Under the pieces are notes generated by a model. That model did not search any database. It saw nothing but the letters and a program-made list of their open reading frames with translations, and was not told the DNA's origin. 64,000 bases of DNA from Bradyrhizobium sp. URHD0069 (lineage in GTDB: Bacteria; Pseudomonadota; Alphaproteobacteria; Rhizobiales; Xanthobacteraceae), in assembly GCF_000701345.1 (NCBI RefSeq), contig NZ_KL370777.1, positions 69,467 to 133,466 of the forward strand, written 5' to 3'. The position numbers and the translations under genes are program-made. Positions 44,638 through 53,340 of the stretch are shown piece by piece. How positions within the stretch are numbered: position 1 is the first letter of the stretch; the number at the start of each line of letters is the position of its first letter.

Positions 44638-45402
44638 TCATTGCGGCGGCTGCAATTCGACATCGTAATTCGCGCAAATCCGAGCGAGGGTGCCGTCGGA
44701 AAGCAATGCTTCGAGCGCCGCGTCGACACCTTGCCTCAGCTTCTCGTCTGGACTGACCATCCCGACAGCGACATTCCAGTTCAAGTTGGGATCATCTTCG
44801 AAGGCGGGAATGCGGCGGACAGGTCCATCAGGATGGGTTCGGTTGAACCAGCCAATTGCGGCGGGCGTGACCGCCGCGGCGTCGATCTCGCCCTTTGCGA
44901 GCGCGTCCATGATCTCGTCCTCGAACGCGAACGGCGAGATTTTGATCCCTTGCTTGCCGAGCATCATGGACGCCATCGAGCCGACCTGTACGCCGACCCG
45001 CTGGCTCGATCCCAAGTCGCTGAGTGACGCCACGCTGGACCTGGCTGCAACCGCCAGCGCGACGCCGCTGCGGTGATAGGGCCGCGACATGCGCAGCCCC
45101 ACCTCTGCCAGCGCGGCCCGGTCGGCGATCGCATCAAGGACGATGTCGCAGCCGGCGCGGCGGTACTGAAAGCTATTGACCACCCACTGCTGTTCCAGCG
45201 AGACCCCGAGCTGTTTCGCCAGCGCTCTGGCGATTTCGACCTGGAAGCCGGGAACGGCGCCGTGCCTGCTGGCGAAGGGCAGCGCGTTGGGGTGCGCGCA
45301 GAGCGTGAGTGCGCCGCGCTGGCGGATCGCTTCAAGCGAACGCGCGGTGGCATTGGTGGCACCGAACAACAGCAGCAGGGTTACAAGAACGATCAGTCGC
45401 AT
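44638..45402 (-). CDS. XoxJ-like periplasmic binding protein (family 3)
   Basis: 254 residues from ATG 45402; the frame stays open far upstream but only as a shadow of the cytochrome gene. Signal peptide (LIVLVTLLLLFGATNATA), then SBP family 3: IRQRGALTLCAHPNALPFAS near 26, GFQVEIARALAKQLG near 52, DAIADRAALAEVGLRMSRPYH near 90. Position directly after a cytochrome c and a PQQ alcohol dehydrogenase on the same strand matches xoxF-xoxG-xoxJ order. MxaJ/XoxJ proteins are thought to help activate the dehydrogenase rather than import a solute. Confidence 0.8.
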   Translation of the reverse strand: MRLIVLVTLLLLFGATNATARSLEAIRQRGALTLCAHPNALPFASRHGAVPGFQVEIARALAKQLGVSLEQQWVVNSFQYRRAGCDIVLDAIADRAALAEVGLRMSRPYHRSGVALAVAARSSVASLSDLGSSQRVGVQVGSMASMMLGKQGIKISPFAFEDEIMDALAKGEIDAAAVTPAAIGWFNRTHPDGPVRRIPAFEDDPNLNWNVAVGMVSPDEKLRQGVDAALEALLSDGTLARICANYDVELQPPQ

Positions 45403-45410
45403 GGCGTGAG

Positions 45411-45782
45411 TCACTCTTCGAGAGACCGGATGTAGGCTACGATCGCCATGATCTGGCTTTCCGAAAAAGCGTTGCCGAAGGCCGGCATGGCTCCGGGTTT
45501 GCCCTTCCTGATCCGCTCCGCGAGGAAGTCGTTGTCGCGTGTTGTCCCGGCGAGCTTCGGCCCCTTGCCGGTGGTGCGGCCACCGTCCTGGTGGCAGAAG
45601 CCGCATGAGGTTGCGAACATCTGCCCGCCCTCGATGTCGTTGGGGCTCGCCGCCTGATCTTGATTGGGAGGCTGGCTCTGCTGCGCGTGGCCGCCGAGGG
45701 TCCACAACAATGCAATGCCGGTGGCGAGAATGATCGATTTCGATATTCGCATCAGAACTGCGGCGGCGGGATGCGATCGCAC
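45411..45782 (-). CDS. XoxG-like periplasmic cytochrome c
   Basis: 123 residues. GTG at 45782 is chosen, with GGAGG 7 nt upstream; ATG 45752 lacks a site. Signal sequence (SIILATGIALLWTLGGHAQ), haem motif CGFCH near 60, and axial Met in KPGAMPAFGNAF near 95. Expected to accept electrons from the PQQ dehydrogenase encoded 24 bp upstream. Ends 8 bp before the XoxJ-like gene. Confidence 0.83.
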   Translation of the reverse strand: MRSHPAAAVLMRISKSIILATGIALLWTLGGHAQQSQPPNQDQAASPNDIEGGQMFATSCGFCHQDGGRTTGKGPKLAGTTRDNDFLAERIRKGKPGAMPAFGNAFSESQIMAIVAYIRSLEE

Positions 45783-45806
45783 CCCACCGCCTCCCCATCA
45801 TGATCA

Positions 45807-47549
45807 CTATTGCTTCAGCGTAAAGACGATGAGGGCACCGGCGTCCTTCGGCATGCTCTTGTAAGGTTCGCCGAACAGGGGCGGGTACTCGTCAGCCACC
45901 ATGCCGCCCCACCCGGCCGGCACCGCGATATACTGCTTGCCGCCGGCGCTGTAGCTGATGATGCCGCCATTATGGCCGACGCCGTTGTTGTGCGACCATA
46001 ATTCCTCGCCGGTTTCGGCATTGTAGGCGTGCAGCACGCCGCGCGCATCGGGTACGAACACCAAATTGCCTCCCGTTGCGAGGATGCTTGCGAGCGGCGG
46101 CTCGCTGTAAGTGACCTCCCATTTCTTGTCGCCGGTCACGGGATCGCGGGCACTGAGATGTCCGCGTGCCGGTCCGTCCGGCGGCGGGACGAGCTTGAAG
46201 TTGGCTCCAATGTTGAGCTGCGCCATCGGCTCGGTGATCGGCGTGGTCTTCACCACCTCGATTTCCTGGCACCATTCCTGCCCGATCTTGTACCAGAGGC
46301 GGGTCTTCGGGCTGTAGGAGCCCGAGTTCCAGCTGATACCGCCGGGGATCGCCGGGCAAAGCGGCGAGTCCGCCTTGCCGAGTGACAGATCACGCCGGCC
46401 GATCAACTCGCCGGTCTTCGGGTCGATATCCTTCACGAAGTTGATGTTCTTCACTAGCCGCCACACGTTCTGCACCTTCCCGTTGGTGCGATCGTAGACG
46501 AAGACGAAACCACCCTTGTTCGGATGCACGACGAGCTTGCGGCCGTCGCGGTCGATCATCACGAACTCACCGACCGCCGAGTCGAAGTCCCAGGCGTCGT
46601 GCGGCAGCTCCTGGTGATGGAACTTCAGCTTGCCGTTATCGGGGTCGAGTGCAATCACCGAAGTGGTATAGAGGTTGGTGCCTGGCCGCGGCCCGCTTTT
46701 CTGCCAGTCCGCGCCCGACCAGTCGTAAAGCGGTGCCGGATTCGCCGTTCCCCACCAGATGGTGTCGGTCTCGGGATCGTAGCCGCCGGGCATCCAAGCG
46801 CCACCGCCACCGGTGCGCCAGGATTCATTGCCCCAGGTCGCCTTGGCGTCCTCGGTGCCGGCGACGGTGAAGAATTCCCATTTCTTCTTGCCCGTCTTCA
46901 TATCGACGCCGAAAAGCGGGCCACGCGAAGTCCACTCGCCGCCCTGGCTGCCGATGATGACGGTATCCTTCACCACAAGCGGCGCGCCCGTGAAGCCGAC
47001 GGTGTGCTTCTTGGAATCGATCAACCGCGTGTCCCACGCTGGCTTGCCGGTCTTCATGTCGAGCGCAATGAGGCGCCCGTCGACAGTGCCGACGAAGACC
47101 TTGTCATCGCCGAGCGCGACGCCGCGATTATACGGTGAGTGCGTCTGCATCGAGACGAGTTCTTCGTCGAGCTCGGGAAAGTACGACCAGATCATTTTGC
47201 CGGTCGCGCCGTCGAGCGCATAGACGCGGCTGTAGGAGCCCGAATAATACAACACGCCGTCGGCCGCGAGCGGCGTTGACTGCAGGCCGCGTGTCGAGCG
47301 GCCGGGCATGTGGATCCACGCGACCTGAAGGTTTTTGACGTTGCTCGTATTGATCTGATCGAGCGCGCTGTAGTTATACGACTTGTAGCCGCCACGGTAG
47401 GTCAGCCAGTCATTCGGGGTCTGCTCGGCCGCCTGGAGGCGCGCGGGATCAACCGTCGATCCCTGTTGCGCAATCGCCGGTGGCGCAACGGCCACCGCGG
47501 CGAGCGCGAGTGCAGCACAGCCCGTGAGGTATCTTGCCCTGATTGCCAT
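45807..47549 (-). CDS. PQQ-dependent alcohol dehydrogenase, lanthanide-type ligands, lacking the vicinal cysteine pair
   Basis: 580 residues with signal peptide (AAVAVAPPAIAQ). Eight-blade quinoprotein propeller with tryptophan-docking motifs (for example VYALDGATGKMIWSY). Metal and PQQ residues: Glu in SQGGEWTSRG, Asn in GTANPAP, and catalytic Asp in LPHDAWDFD, where the second Asp (WDFD rather than Ca-type WDYA) is the extra lanthanide ligand known from XoxF/ExaF. The usual CC disulfide before NRG is absent: MQTHSPYNRGVAL. A second Cys pair (SPLCPAIPGG, GQEWCQEIE) is kept. Neighbouring cytochrome c and XoxJ-like gene support a periplasmic alcohol oxidation module; substrate unknown. Confidence 0.88.
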   Translation of the reverse strand: MAIRARYLTGCAALALAAVAVAPPAIAQQGSTVDPARLQAAEQTPNDWLTYRGGYKSYNYSALDQINTSNVKNLQVAWIHMPGRSTRGLQSTPLAADGVLYYSGSYSRVYALDGATGKMIWSYFPELDEELVSMQTHSPYNRGVALGDDKVFVGTVDGRLIALDMKTGKPAWDTRLIDSKKHTVGFTGAPLVVKDTVIIGSQGGEWTSRGPLFGVDMKTGKKKWEFFTVAGTEDAKATWGNESWRTGGGGAWMPGGYDPETDTIWWGTANPAPLYDWSGADWQKSGPRPGTNLYTTSVIALDPDNGKLKFHHQELPHDAWDFDSAVGEFVMIDRDGRKLVVHPNKGGFVFVYDRTNGKVQNVWRLVKNINFVKDIDPKTGELIGRRDLSLGKADSPLCPAIPGGISWNSGSYSPKTRLWYKIGQEWCQEIEVVKTTPITEPMAQLNIGANFKLVPPPDGPARGHLSARDPVTGDKKWEVTYSEPPLASILATGGNLVFVPDARGVLHAYNAETGEELWSHNNGVGHNGGIISYSAGGKQYIAVPAGWGGMVADEYPPLFGEPYKSMPKDAGALIVFTLKQ

Positions 47550-48422
47550 GGTTTCCTCGCTTTTTTACATCACCGGAATCACATCCGGTACGCAGTCTGC
47601 CTCGGTCTTGCGGCGTCATGCTGCCTGACCGATTCTTCGCAGATCGTGCACCGGCCCTCAGATCGGTGACGAATGATCCGAGGCGCAAAACCTGAGCTCC
47701 GCAACTGAATGTCTCCGGCAGGTGAACCTTGCCGATTAGTTCGTCGCTTGCCTATGGCAGCGGATTGCATCCCTCCTCGGATCGGTCCATCCCATGCTGC
47801 ATGTTGCCATCTATGTCAGTCCGGACTCCGTCGGCGAAGCCGGACGCAAAATCCAGAGCATAGCAATACGTGTTGTTGGCGAGCTTGTGGCCGCTCAGGT
47901 CTGTTCTGCCGGAGAACTCCTTGCACCGAGAACTCGTTGCACCTGCGCCGGAAACCGCCGCAAGCGCGAAGGCCAATCTCCGCCTTGCCCTTCCGGCTAC
48001 GCAGGCCGGTCGCGACATATCGTTTCCAAGCAAGTCACTTGTGCGAAGGCTAACTATCGGCCGCGCAATCTTCACGGCATCCTGCGGAGGCGGCCTCGTT
48101 CCTCCTCTCTTCCGGTGGCTGATCTGACCAATGTCTCTAGAAGGTGACGTCGAACCACTTCGTGGAGAGCAAACAGCCTAAATTCCCGCTCCGAACTGTC
48201 AAGCGTCAACACGGCCCCCGCCCGAAAATCACCGGCCATCTTACGATGCAGGCTGCAGCCGTCTCGAGCCCATGACGTTCTAAAAGACGTATAAGGACGT
48301 TCTAAGATATGCGGGTCAGGTTCGCCGGGCCGTCATCATCGTCCGGGTCTGGTGGGGCGGCACTGGCCAGCAAAATTCTTCTTGCACGTCCGGTGATCGC
48401 GGATCTGGGTGCCGGGAGGAAA
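47550..48422. other. Long intergenic region upstream of the PQQ dehydrogenase
   Basis: About 870 bp without a convincing gene; overlapping open frames at 47752-48075 (-) and 47794-48147 (+) show no family features and no ribosome sites. It must carry the dehydrogenase promoter. A phased repeat cluster lies at 48274-48305. Confidence 0.55.
48274..48305. repeat. Three phased direct repeats of GACGTTCTAA
   Basis: GACGTTCTAA (48274-48283), GACGTATAA (48286-48294) and GACGTTCTAA (48296-48305) start 12 and 10 bp apart, about one helical turn. This looks like an activator or repressor array. It lies about 725 bp upstream of the PQQ dehydrogenase and downstream of a small secreted-protein gene, so its target is unclear. 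Confidence 0.55.
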
Positions 48423-48599
48423 TTAACCCGCACCCGAATTTGAGAAGGCCTTCGTGGTCTGCACCATTATTGCCTTGTTGCCGCCCGACGCGTTGTTGCC
48501 AAATCCTTTACCGGCTTGGGCAGAATCGAGCGAAGCCGACACCAGCAGTCCGACGGTACATGCGGCCGTCAGCGTGAAAACGCGGGCGGTGTTTTTCAA
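48423..48599 (-). CDS. Candidate small secreted protein
   Basis: 58 residues from a TTG at 48599. It contains a clear signal sequence (VFTLTAACTVGLLVSASLDSAQA) in pieces VFTLTAACTVGLLVS and ASLDSAQA, followed by a Gly/Asn-rich mature peptide (GKGFGNNASGGNK). The best ribosome site (AGGAGA, then ATG at 48630-48628) is in another frame that lacks these features. So either translation starts at TTG, or one base near 48600-48628 has been lost or misread. Confidence 0.4.
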   Translation of the reverse strand: MKNTARVFTLTAACTVGLLVSASLDSAQAGKGFGNNASGGNKAIMVQTTKAFSNSGAG

Positions 48600-48754
48600 C
48601 GATCCGCGGATCGAGCAAGAGAGGCATTGGTATCTCCTGTTCGTGAAAGATCTCGGCGCCAAACTGATGATTCCGGGCGGATCCTCTGGGAGCCTGCCCT
48701 GCCGCGTTTGGCCGTGATTGGTGTGGAGTAGATCTTCGGTTGCGTCCCGCGCGC

Positions 48755-49135
48755 TCAGTTCGGCGCGCGCGTCCCGGTTGAGGCAGGTCCTCGCGAGGGA
48801 ATGCTTGGCGTGGTGTCGAGGATTCCGCCGCCCGGCCTGGTGCCGGGGATGGTGACACCCGGCTTTATCGGACGGCCTTTTGGGGTATCAGGCAGCGCCG
48901 CCTGCGGTTGAGAATCGCTCTTGAGGCAATGCGTGACTGCTACATCGCACTTTCGGTAGCAACCATCTCTTCCAATCGAGCGCCCGGCGCATACTTTCGA
49001 GCAGCTATCGTGACGCTTCCAGCAGTCGGCGTTCGACTTTGCTGCTGCAGCACCTGAAGGAATTAATATCGCGGTCGCTGCGATCGACGCAAACGCCCCA
49101 CAAGCAATTGAAAGGAGAGTGATGGTTTTTCGCAT
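48755..49135 (-). CDS. Secreted cysteine-rich small protein
   Basis: 126 residues from ATG 49135 (AAGGAAAG upstream); the frame opens at 49192. Signal peptide RKTITLLSIACGAFASIAA, then six Cys between 34 and 72 in CWKRHDSCSKVCAG, GCYRKCDVAVTHC. The C-terminal tail is proline/threonine rich (IPGTRPGGGILDTTPSIPSR). No family recognised; it resembles small periplasmic disulfide-rich proteins of this bacterial group. Confidence 0.65.
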   Translation of the reverse strand: MRKTITLLSIACGAFASIAATAILIPSGAAAAKSNADCWKRHDSCSKVCAGRSIGRDGCYRKCDVAVTHCLKSDSQPQAALPDTPKGRPIKPGVTIPGTRPGGGILDTTPSIPSRGPASTGTRAPN

Positions 49136-49351
49136 AAGATCTTTCCTTGAATTTGGTGCTGGTGGGGTTTGACCATACCGTGACTTGCTCAAATTAGGCG
49201 CGTTTCAGTAGGCGACGGCCGTTGCATAGGATTCCCGTAAGAGTTTCGAGAGTTTTTCAAACTACCGTTGCTGTCTCCCGAAACACGCCGTTGAGTTCAC
49301 GTAATCGCAAGACGCCCAGCGCTGTTGCGCCAGGCGTCCCTCCACTGGAAA

Positions 49352-49813
49352 TTACTTCTTCCGCGGATCGTCGGCCGGGTTCACATAGGTGATGCCTTGC
49401 GGCCCCATGCCGTGAAGCTGGATCACGGTCTCGACCGGGAAGACCGCATAATGCGTCATGCCCTTGGCGACGTAGGAATAGCCGCCGGCCTTGATCGTCT
49501 CGCCCTTCTTTTCGTCGAGCTTGTCGCCGGTGCCGATATGGAAGACACCCGACAACACCGTCACGTTCTCGTCGTTGGGATGGGTATGCGCGGGAATCTT
49601 GAAACCCGCCGGTACCTTCAAGCGGACGACGTACATGCCTTCCTTGGTGGGATCGCCCTTGATCACCGAAAACTGCGCGCCCGCCGCATAGGCCGCGGGT
49701 GCGGTCCATTTCAGCGCATCGGGCTGCACCGTTGCGTGATGATCGTCGGCGGCAACGGCGAACGTGGGAAGGACCGCTGCTGCCAGCACAGCGGAAATAG
49801 TAAACTTGTTCAT
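49352..49813 (-). CDS. Secreted cupin protein, copy 1
   Basis: 153 residues from ATG 49813 (AAGGAG, 5 nt). Signal peptide MNKFTISAVLAAAVLPTFAVA, then a single cupin domain with metal motif IPAHTHPNDENVTVLSG (two His, Glu) near 70-86 and second motif MTHYAVFP near 125. The mature part differs from copy 2 at 60865-61326 by about two residues, while the signal peptides are unrelated. Role unknown; small periplasmic cupins may bind metal or act as dioxygenase-like enzymes. Last gene of the porin-LuxR module. Confidence 0.85.
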   Translation of the reverse strand: MNKFTISAVLAAAVLPTFAVAADDHHATVQPDALKWTAPAAYAAGAQFSVIKGDPTKEGMYVVRLKVPAGFKIPAHTHPNDENVTVLSGVFHIGTGDKLDEKKGETIKAGGYSYVAKGMTHYAVFPVETVIQLHGMGPQGITYVNPADDPRKK

Positions 49814-49892
49814 GGTCGCTCCTTGGGAATGGGAGGTTGTCGTTGTCATCTAGCCTCGTTCGCAACCCGGCGGTCGCGCGCGCAACACTCGG

Positions 49893-50402
49893 TTAGTTCG
49901 GCGCAAGTACGCCGGTGGCGCTCGCCTTCAGCGGAACGGAATTAAGTTGGTGGGGATAACGGTAGCTGGGGTCGCTCGACGGCAGCACCGGATAGGCCGT
50001 TTGCGAAATTTTCGGCTGCGAGAAGATGACGGCTGCCTGCCGTGCAGTCTCGGCAAGTCCGCTGTTGACGCATTGACCGGCCGTCGTCTTGCCCTCGCCG
50101 CAACCCGCCGGCGCATCCGAGTGGCTGAAGCAAATTGAGATCAGGCAAACCGTCGACAGGATTGTTGCGCGCAGCATCAGCGAGAAAGCGGAGCGGCGTG
50201 CAGTGCGGCGCGTTCGCCCGAAATAGCGGACGATGGCAGGCGCCTGAACGGTCTGCCGTTCCCGGGTCGGATCATCGACGGCCGATTTGGCAGCGACCGA
50301 ATTGATGATGGCATTGGCAAGCCAGGACCGGCCTTCCACCGTATACCGAGGTTCCGCTTCACGCAGCACGTCACTGCGGTGTTTTTGGTTGAAGTCTCTC
50401 AT
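49893..50402 (-). CDS. Hypothetical membrane-anchored protein
   Basis: 169 residues from ATG 50402. The N-terminal 70 residues are charged and start MRDFNQKHRSDVLREAEPRY; one transmembrane segment (FSLMLRATILSTVCLISICF) near 73-92 is followed by a short periplasmic part with two Cys (CGEGKTTAGQC). No family recognised. It starts 10 bp after the porin-like gene on the same strand, so probably cotranscribed. Confidence 0.6.
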   Translation of the reverse strand: MRDFNQKHRSDVLREAEPRYTVEGRSWLANAIINSVAAKSAVDDPTRERQTVQAPAIVRYFGRTRRTARRSAFSLMLRATILSTVCLISICFSHSDAPAGCGEGKTTAGQCVNSGLAETARQAAVIFSQPKISQTAYPVLPSSDPSYRYPHQLNSVPLKASATGVLAPN

Positions 50403-50412
50403 GTCGCTTCCC

Positions 50413-51756
50413 TTAGAACCTGACGTTCAATCCGCTTAAAACTTGCCAGGCATCGCCCGACACCACCGGCACCGCCGATCCTTTGACGAAGGCATCGGCC
50501 AACACGCTGAACACCTGGCCGTTGATGGCGTCCTTTTCGTCCTCGCGCGTCCAGACGCGCTCGGCGCGCAGATTGAACGTGACCTGGTCTGTGGCCGCGT
50601 AGCGCGCGATCATGCCCGCGCCGATACGCTCCTTGGCTGGCACGTATTGCAACGTCAGCGTGTTGTAGGAATTCTTGTCGCGATGCAGGTAGCTGCCGGT
50701 CGGCCCCAACCAGATCGGGCCGAGCGGCACGAGGTGCTGCAGGTCAACCCGATACACATTCGAGTTGGTGTTGAAGGGCTCGGTGACCAGCGCAGGTGCG
50801 CCGAGAAATAGCACGTCGTTGCGGTCGGAATGTGCGATCGCGGCATTCAGCGTCGTCACACCCCATGTTTCCGGCCAGCCATAGGACATCGTGGCAGCGG
50901 CGAGGTAGCGCCTGCCGGGCTTGTAGAGAGCTATGCCGTTCTCAAAAGTTTTGGTTTCCTCCGACAGCGAACCCAAAAGCTGGGATGACCATGCTCCCCA
51001 TCTGGATGCCAAGGCTGCCGTCAGGGTGAGGACCTCGCCGGGCTTAAGGCTGGTCGGCACCTGTGCTGTCGACGGCGGCAACGTGGGATCGAGCGGCGTC
51101 AGCGAGTTCTCGCGATCGAACGAGCCACGCAAGGTGTAACCGGCGCTCGTCGTGAAGATGAGATCGGGGGTGATCGGCAGATTGAAGCCGATCGTCGGCC
51201 CGATATTCCAGCCTTCTCCAAAGCTGGATATTTCGACCAGATCGGGATCCAACCGGGCATTGGCGGCCGATCCGGCCAAGGCGGCTGTTCCGGTCGGAAT
51301 GTTGACGTTCAGCGACGCAAACGGCTGAACACCGTCAAGGCCGAGATATGTGACGGTGCCGGACGCAACGGTGTCGGTGGCGGTGTCAACTTCGCCGGTC
51401 AAACCGAGGGTCGATTGACGCGATCGCACCCAGCCGCCGCGCCCGAGTAGCTCGACCTTGAACTGATCGCTCGGCGAACCGACAAGCTGCAGCGCGTACG
51501 GAACATAGACCTGCGTGCCGCTGCCCGGATTAAGGTTCACTCCGGTCGGCGATCCACGATTGCTGGTCCACGAATAGTAACGGACCTCGCTGGCAAATGT
51601 CGTGGTCCATTGCGGGCTCACGCTCTCTTGCGCCGTCTGCGGCGCCTTCGTGACCAGCGGGAGGTCGGAGCGCGCCTTGGCGGCATCGGCCGCCGACGCC
51701 ACGCCTGCAATGCCCAGCGCAGCACCCGACACCGCAAGCCAAACGGCAAACTTCAT
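50413..51756 (-). CDS. Outer-membrane beta-barrel porin-like protein
   Basis: 447 residues from ATG 51756. Signal peptide (KFAVWLAVSGAALGIAGVASAA), then alternating amphipathic strands (EVRYYSWTS, VTYLGLDGVQPFASLNV, FTTSAGYTLRGSF, VTFNLRAERVW) and C-terminal Phe (LSGLNVRF), the outer-membrane barrel signature. Solute unknown; strand number suggests a transport or porin barrel. A TCAACC-AAAC-GGTTGA palindrome lies 60-75 bp upstream of its start, and two LuxR-type regulators lie immediately upstream. Confidence 0.75.
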   Translation of the reverse strand: MKFAVWLAVSGAALGIAGVASAADAAKARSDLPLVTKAPQTAQESVSPQWTTTFASEVRYYSWTSNRGSPTGVNLNPGSGTQVYVPYALQLVGSPSDQFKVELLGRGGWVRSRQSTLGLTGEVDTATDTVASGTVTYLGLDGVQPFASLNVNIPTGTAALAGSAANARLDPDLVEISSFGEGWNIGPTIGFNLPITPDLIFTTSAGYTLRGSFDRENSLTPLDPTLPPSTAQVPTSLKPGEVLTLTAALASRWGAWSSQLLGSLSEETKTFENGIALYKPGRRYLAAATMSYGWPETWGVTTLNAAIAHSDRNDVLFLGAPALVTEPFNTNSNVYRVDLQHLVPLGPIWLGPTGSYLHRDKNSYNTLTLQYVPAKERIGAGMIARYAATDQVTFNLRAERVWTREDEKDAINGQVFSVLADAFVKGSAVPVVSGDAWQVLSGLNVRF

Positions 51757-51804
51757 AACTACCCCGACTGTCGAAAGATGTCTGCGAGTTCGACCACAAG
51801 GGGC

Positions 51805-51847
51805 GATTCGACGCATCAACCAAACGGTTGACTGGCTTCGATCGCGC
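51805..51847 (-). promoter_or_regulatory. Palindromic box 1, upstream of the porin-like gene
   Basis: 43-bp conserved block gattcgacgc...tcgatcgcgc with core TCAACC-AAAC-GGTTGA at 51816-51831 (perfect 6-bp arms). Sits 60-75 bp before the porin start. Matching blocks are at 53212-53254 and 63549-63591. Confidence 0.65.
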
Positions 51848-51926
51848 AACTTTCCACACCGCCTGTGGCTCGCAGGCCGCAGGGGCGCGCTACACGGAAT
51901 TGCGACAGGTGCTGCCTATCGAGGGT

Positions 51927-53063
51927 TCAATCCGATTTGGCGAGCGGGCCGGCGAATCCAGCGACTAGTTTCACCAGGTCGGCCTGGCGCTTGGTGCCGG
52001 TCTTCGCGAACAGCCGGTTAAGGTGCGTTTTCGCCGTTGCCTCGGAAATGCCGAGCACTTCGGCTATTTCCGGCACTCCGCCGGATTCGAACACAGCGAG
52101 CAGAACACGAAGCTCGCTCGGCGTCAGACGGTAGAGTTTCGCAATGACTTCGGGCACGGGCGGCGATTCAGCCTGCGCCTTGCACACGAACATGGCGACC
52201 GCGGCTGCGTACCCCACGCCCGTTCTTTGCCGCGCGCGTGAGGTCAGCGGCAGAATGTAGGCGACGTGGTTTTGCCCGTTAGTCCCGGCCAACGGCACGG
52301 CAATTCCATGCGCCGTGAAATTCGCATCCGCCATTTCGGCGCAAGCAAAAGCGGCTAGCATCGCTTCGTTGGTAGCCGGATCGATGGCAATCAAATGCCC
52401 GCCTGCCGCACGCAGAATCGTTCCTTCGGAAAGAATAATGTGGCCATTCAGGTTTGCGCGGACCAGACGCCCTTTGACATCAATGAGAAACACGCCTGCG
52501 GCAAGGCTGTCAAACGTGTCCGCCAGTGTCGCCGCTTCGGTGCGATTAAGCTGAATGGTCCTGCCGATCAAAATGGCGCGCCGGACATGGGGCACCAGGA
52601 GCTTCATGCGACGGTGCGCATTCTCATCCGACCGTCCATTCAGTTCGTGCCGGAAGACGCTGAAAACGGCGTAGCTGGTCGTCGACTTGTCCAGCACCGA
52701 CGTCACCATGTCGACCCAGCCCTGCGGCCTCACCCATTCCTTGTAAAAGCGCGTGTCGAGAAACTGGTCATAAGGAAGGATGTCGGCCGTATCGACGACT
52801 TCGCCGACGTCGAAAAAGAAGAACCCCGGCGTGGTGGGGTCCATTCTGACGTACTTGTCGCGGTAGCTTTCCTGGAATTCTCCGCCGACCCCGAAACTGT
52901 AAGTCAAGTCCGCAGTCTTGCTGACAGCATCTTTCGCATAGATGCTGGCTGCGCCTCCACCGACAAACATCGATGATTTTTGCAGAACCACTTCCCACAG
53001 CTCCGGCTCAAGCGCGGCGTCGTAGATCTCGCCGATCAGGTCCGATAGCTCTACCCCCGACAT
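51927..53063 (-). CDS. LuxR-type regulator A
   Basis: 378 residues from ATG 53063, chosen because all three paralogues share this Met (MSxxxLSxLIxEIYDAAL); weak ribosome site. N-terminal 180 residues form a conserved sensor-like region (SSMFVGGGAASIYAKD, VRMDPTTPGFFFFDVG), then a PAS-like middle (LADTFDSLAAGVFLIDVKGRLVRANLNGH in parts) and a LuxR HTH near 310-368 (LTPSELRVLLAVFESGGVPEIAEVLGISEATAKTHLNRLF in parts). No receiver Asp pocket. Nearly identical to LuxR-B next door. Probably a ligand-sensing transcription factor acting on the nearby palindromic boxes (inference). Confidence 0.85.
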   Translation of the reverse strand: MSGVELSDLIGEIYDAALEPELWEVVLQKSSMFVGGGAASIYAKDAVSKTADLTYSFGVGGEFQESYRDKYVRMDPTTPGFFFFDVGEVVDTADILPYDQFLDTRFYKEWVRPQGWVDMVTSVLDKSTTSYAVFSVFRHELNGRSDENAHRRMKLLVPHVRRAILIGRTIQLNRTEAATLADTFDSLAAGVFLIDVKGRLVRANLNGHIILSEGTILRAAGGHLIAIDPATNEAMLAAFACAEMADANFTAHGIAVPLAGTNGQNHVAYILPLTSRARQRTGVGYAAAVAMFVCKAQAESPPVPEVIAKLYRLTPSELRVLLAVFESGGVPEIAEVLGISEATAKTHLNRLFAKTGTKRQADLVKLVAGFAGPLAKSD

Positions 53064-53211
53064 ATCTTTGTACCATGTTGAATGTCTCGCACCCTCGAAC
53101 GGCTTCTCCGCGTTCGCATGGCGCAAGACTTCATCGCCAAATGTTTAGACTTAGAGCGAGGTTATTGCCCCAACTGTGGAAATGACGTCTGCGAGTTCGA
53201 ACACGGGGAGA

Positions 53212-53254
53212 GATTCGATGCGTCAACCAAACGGTTGAGTGGCTTCGATGGCGC
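53212..53254 (-). promoter_or_regulatory. Palindromic box 2, between LuxR-B and LuxR-A
   Basis: gattcgatgc...ttcgatggcgc with core TCAACC-AAAC-GGTTGA at 53223-53238. Lies about 160 bp upstream of the LuxR-A start and 87 bp after the LuxR-B stop. Confidence 0.6.
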
Positions 53255-53340
53255 AACTTTCCACACGGTATCACCCGCAGCACGGGCGCGCTACACGGAA
53301 TGCAACTTTACAGTTTCGACGGGTGCCGCTTATCGAAGGT

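Larger units (their letters stand above)
51760..53165 (-). repeat. LuxR-regulator tandem duplication, unit 1
   Basis: About 1.41 kb unit containing LuxR-A and its 3' flank. The flank (CCCCGACTGT..., TCTGCGAGTTCGA, palindromic box) closely matches that of unit 2 at 53166-54560. Boundaries are estimated by eye. Confidence 0.8.

Noticed and set aside
47752-48075. Minus-strand frame of 107 codons upstream of the PQQ dehydrogenase
   Set aside because: Begins at GTG, has no ribosome site, domain or clear signal peptide, and overlaps an equally unsupported plus-strand frame.
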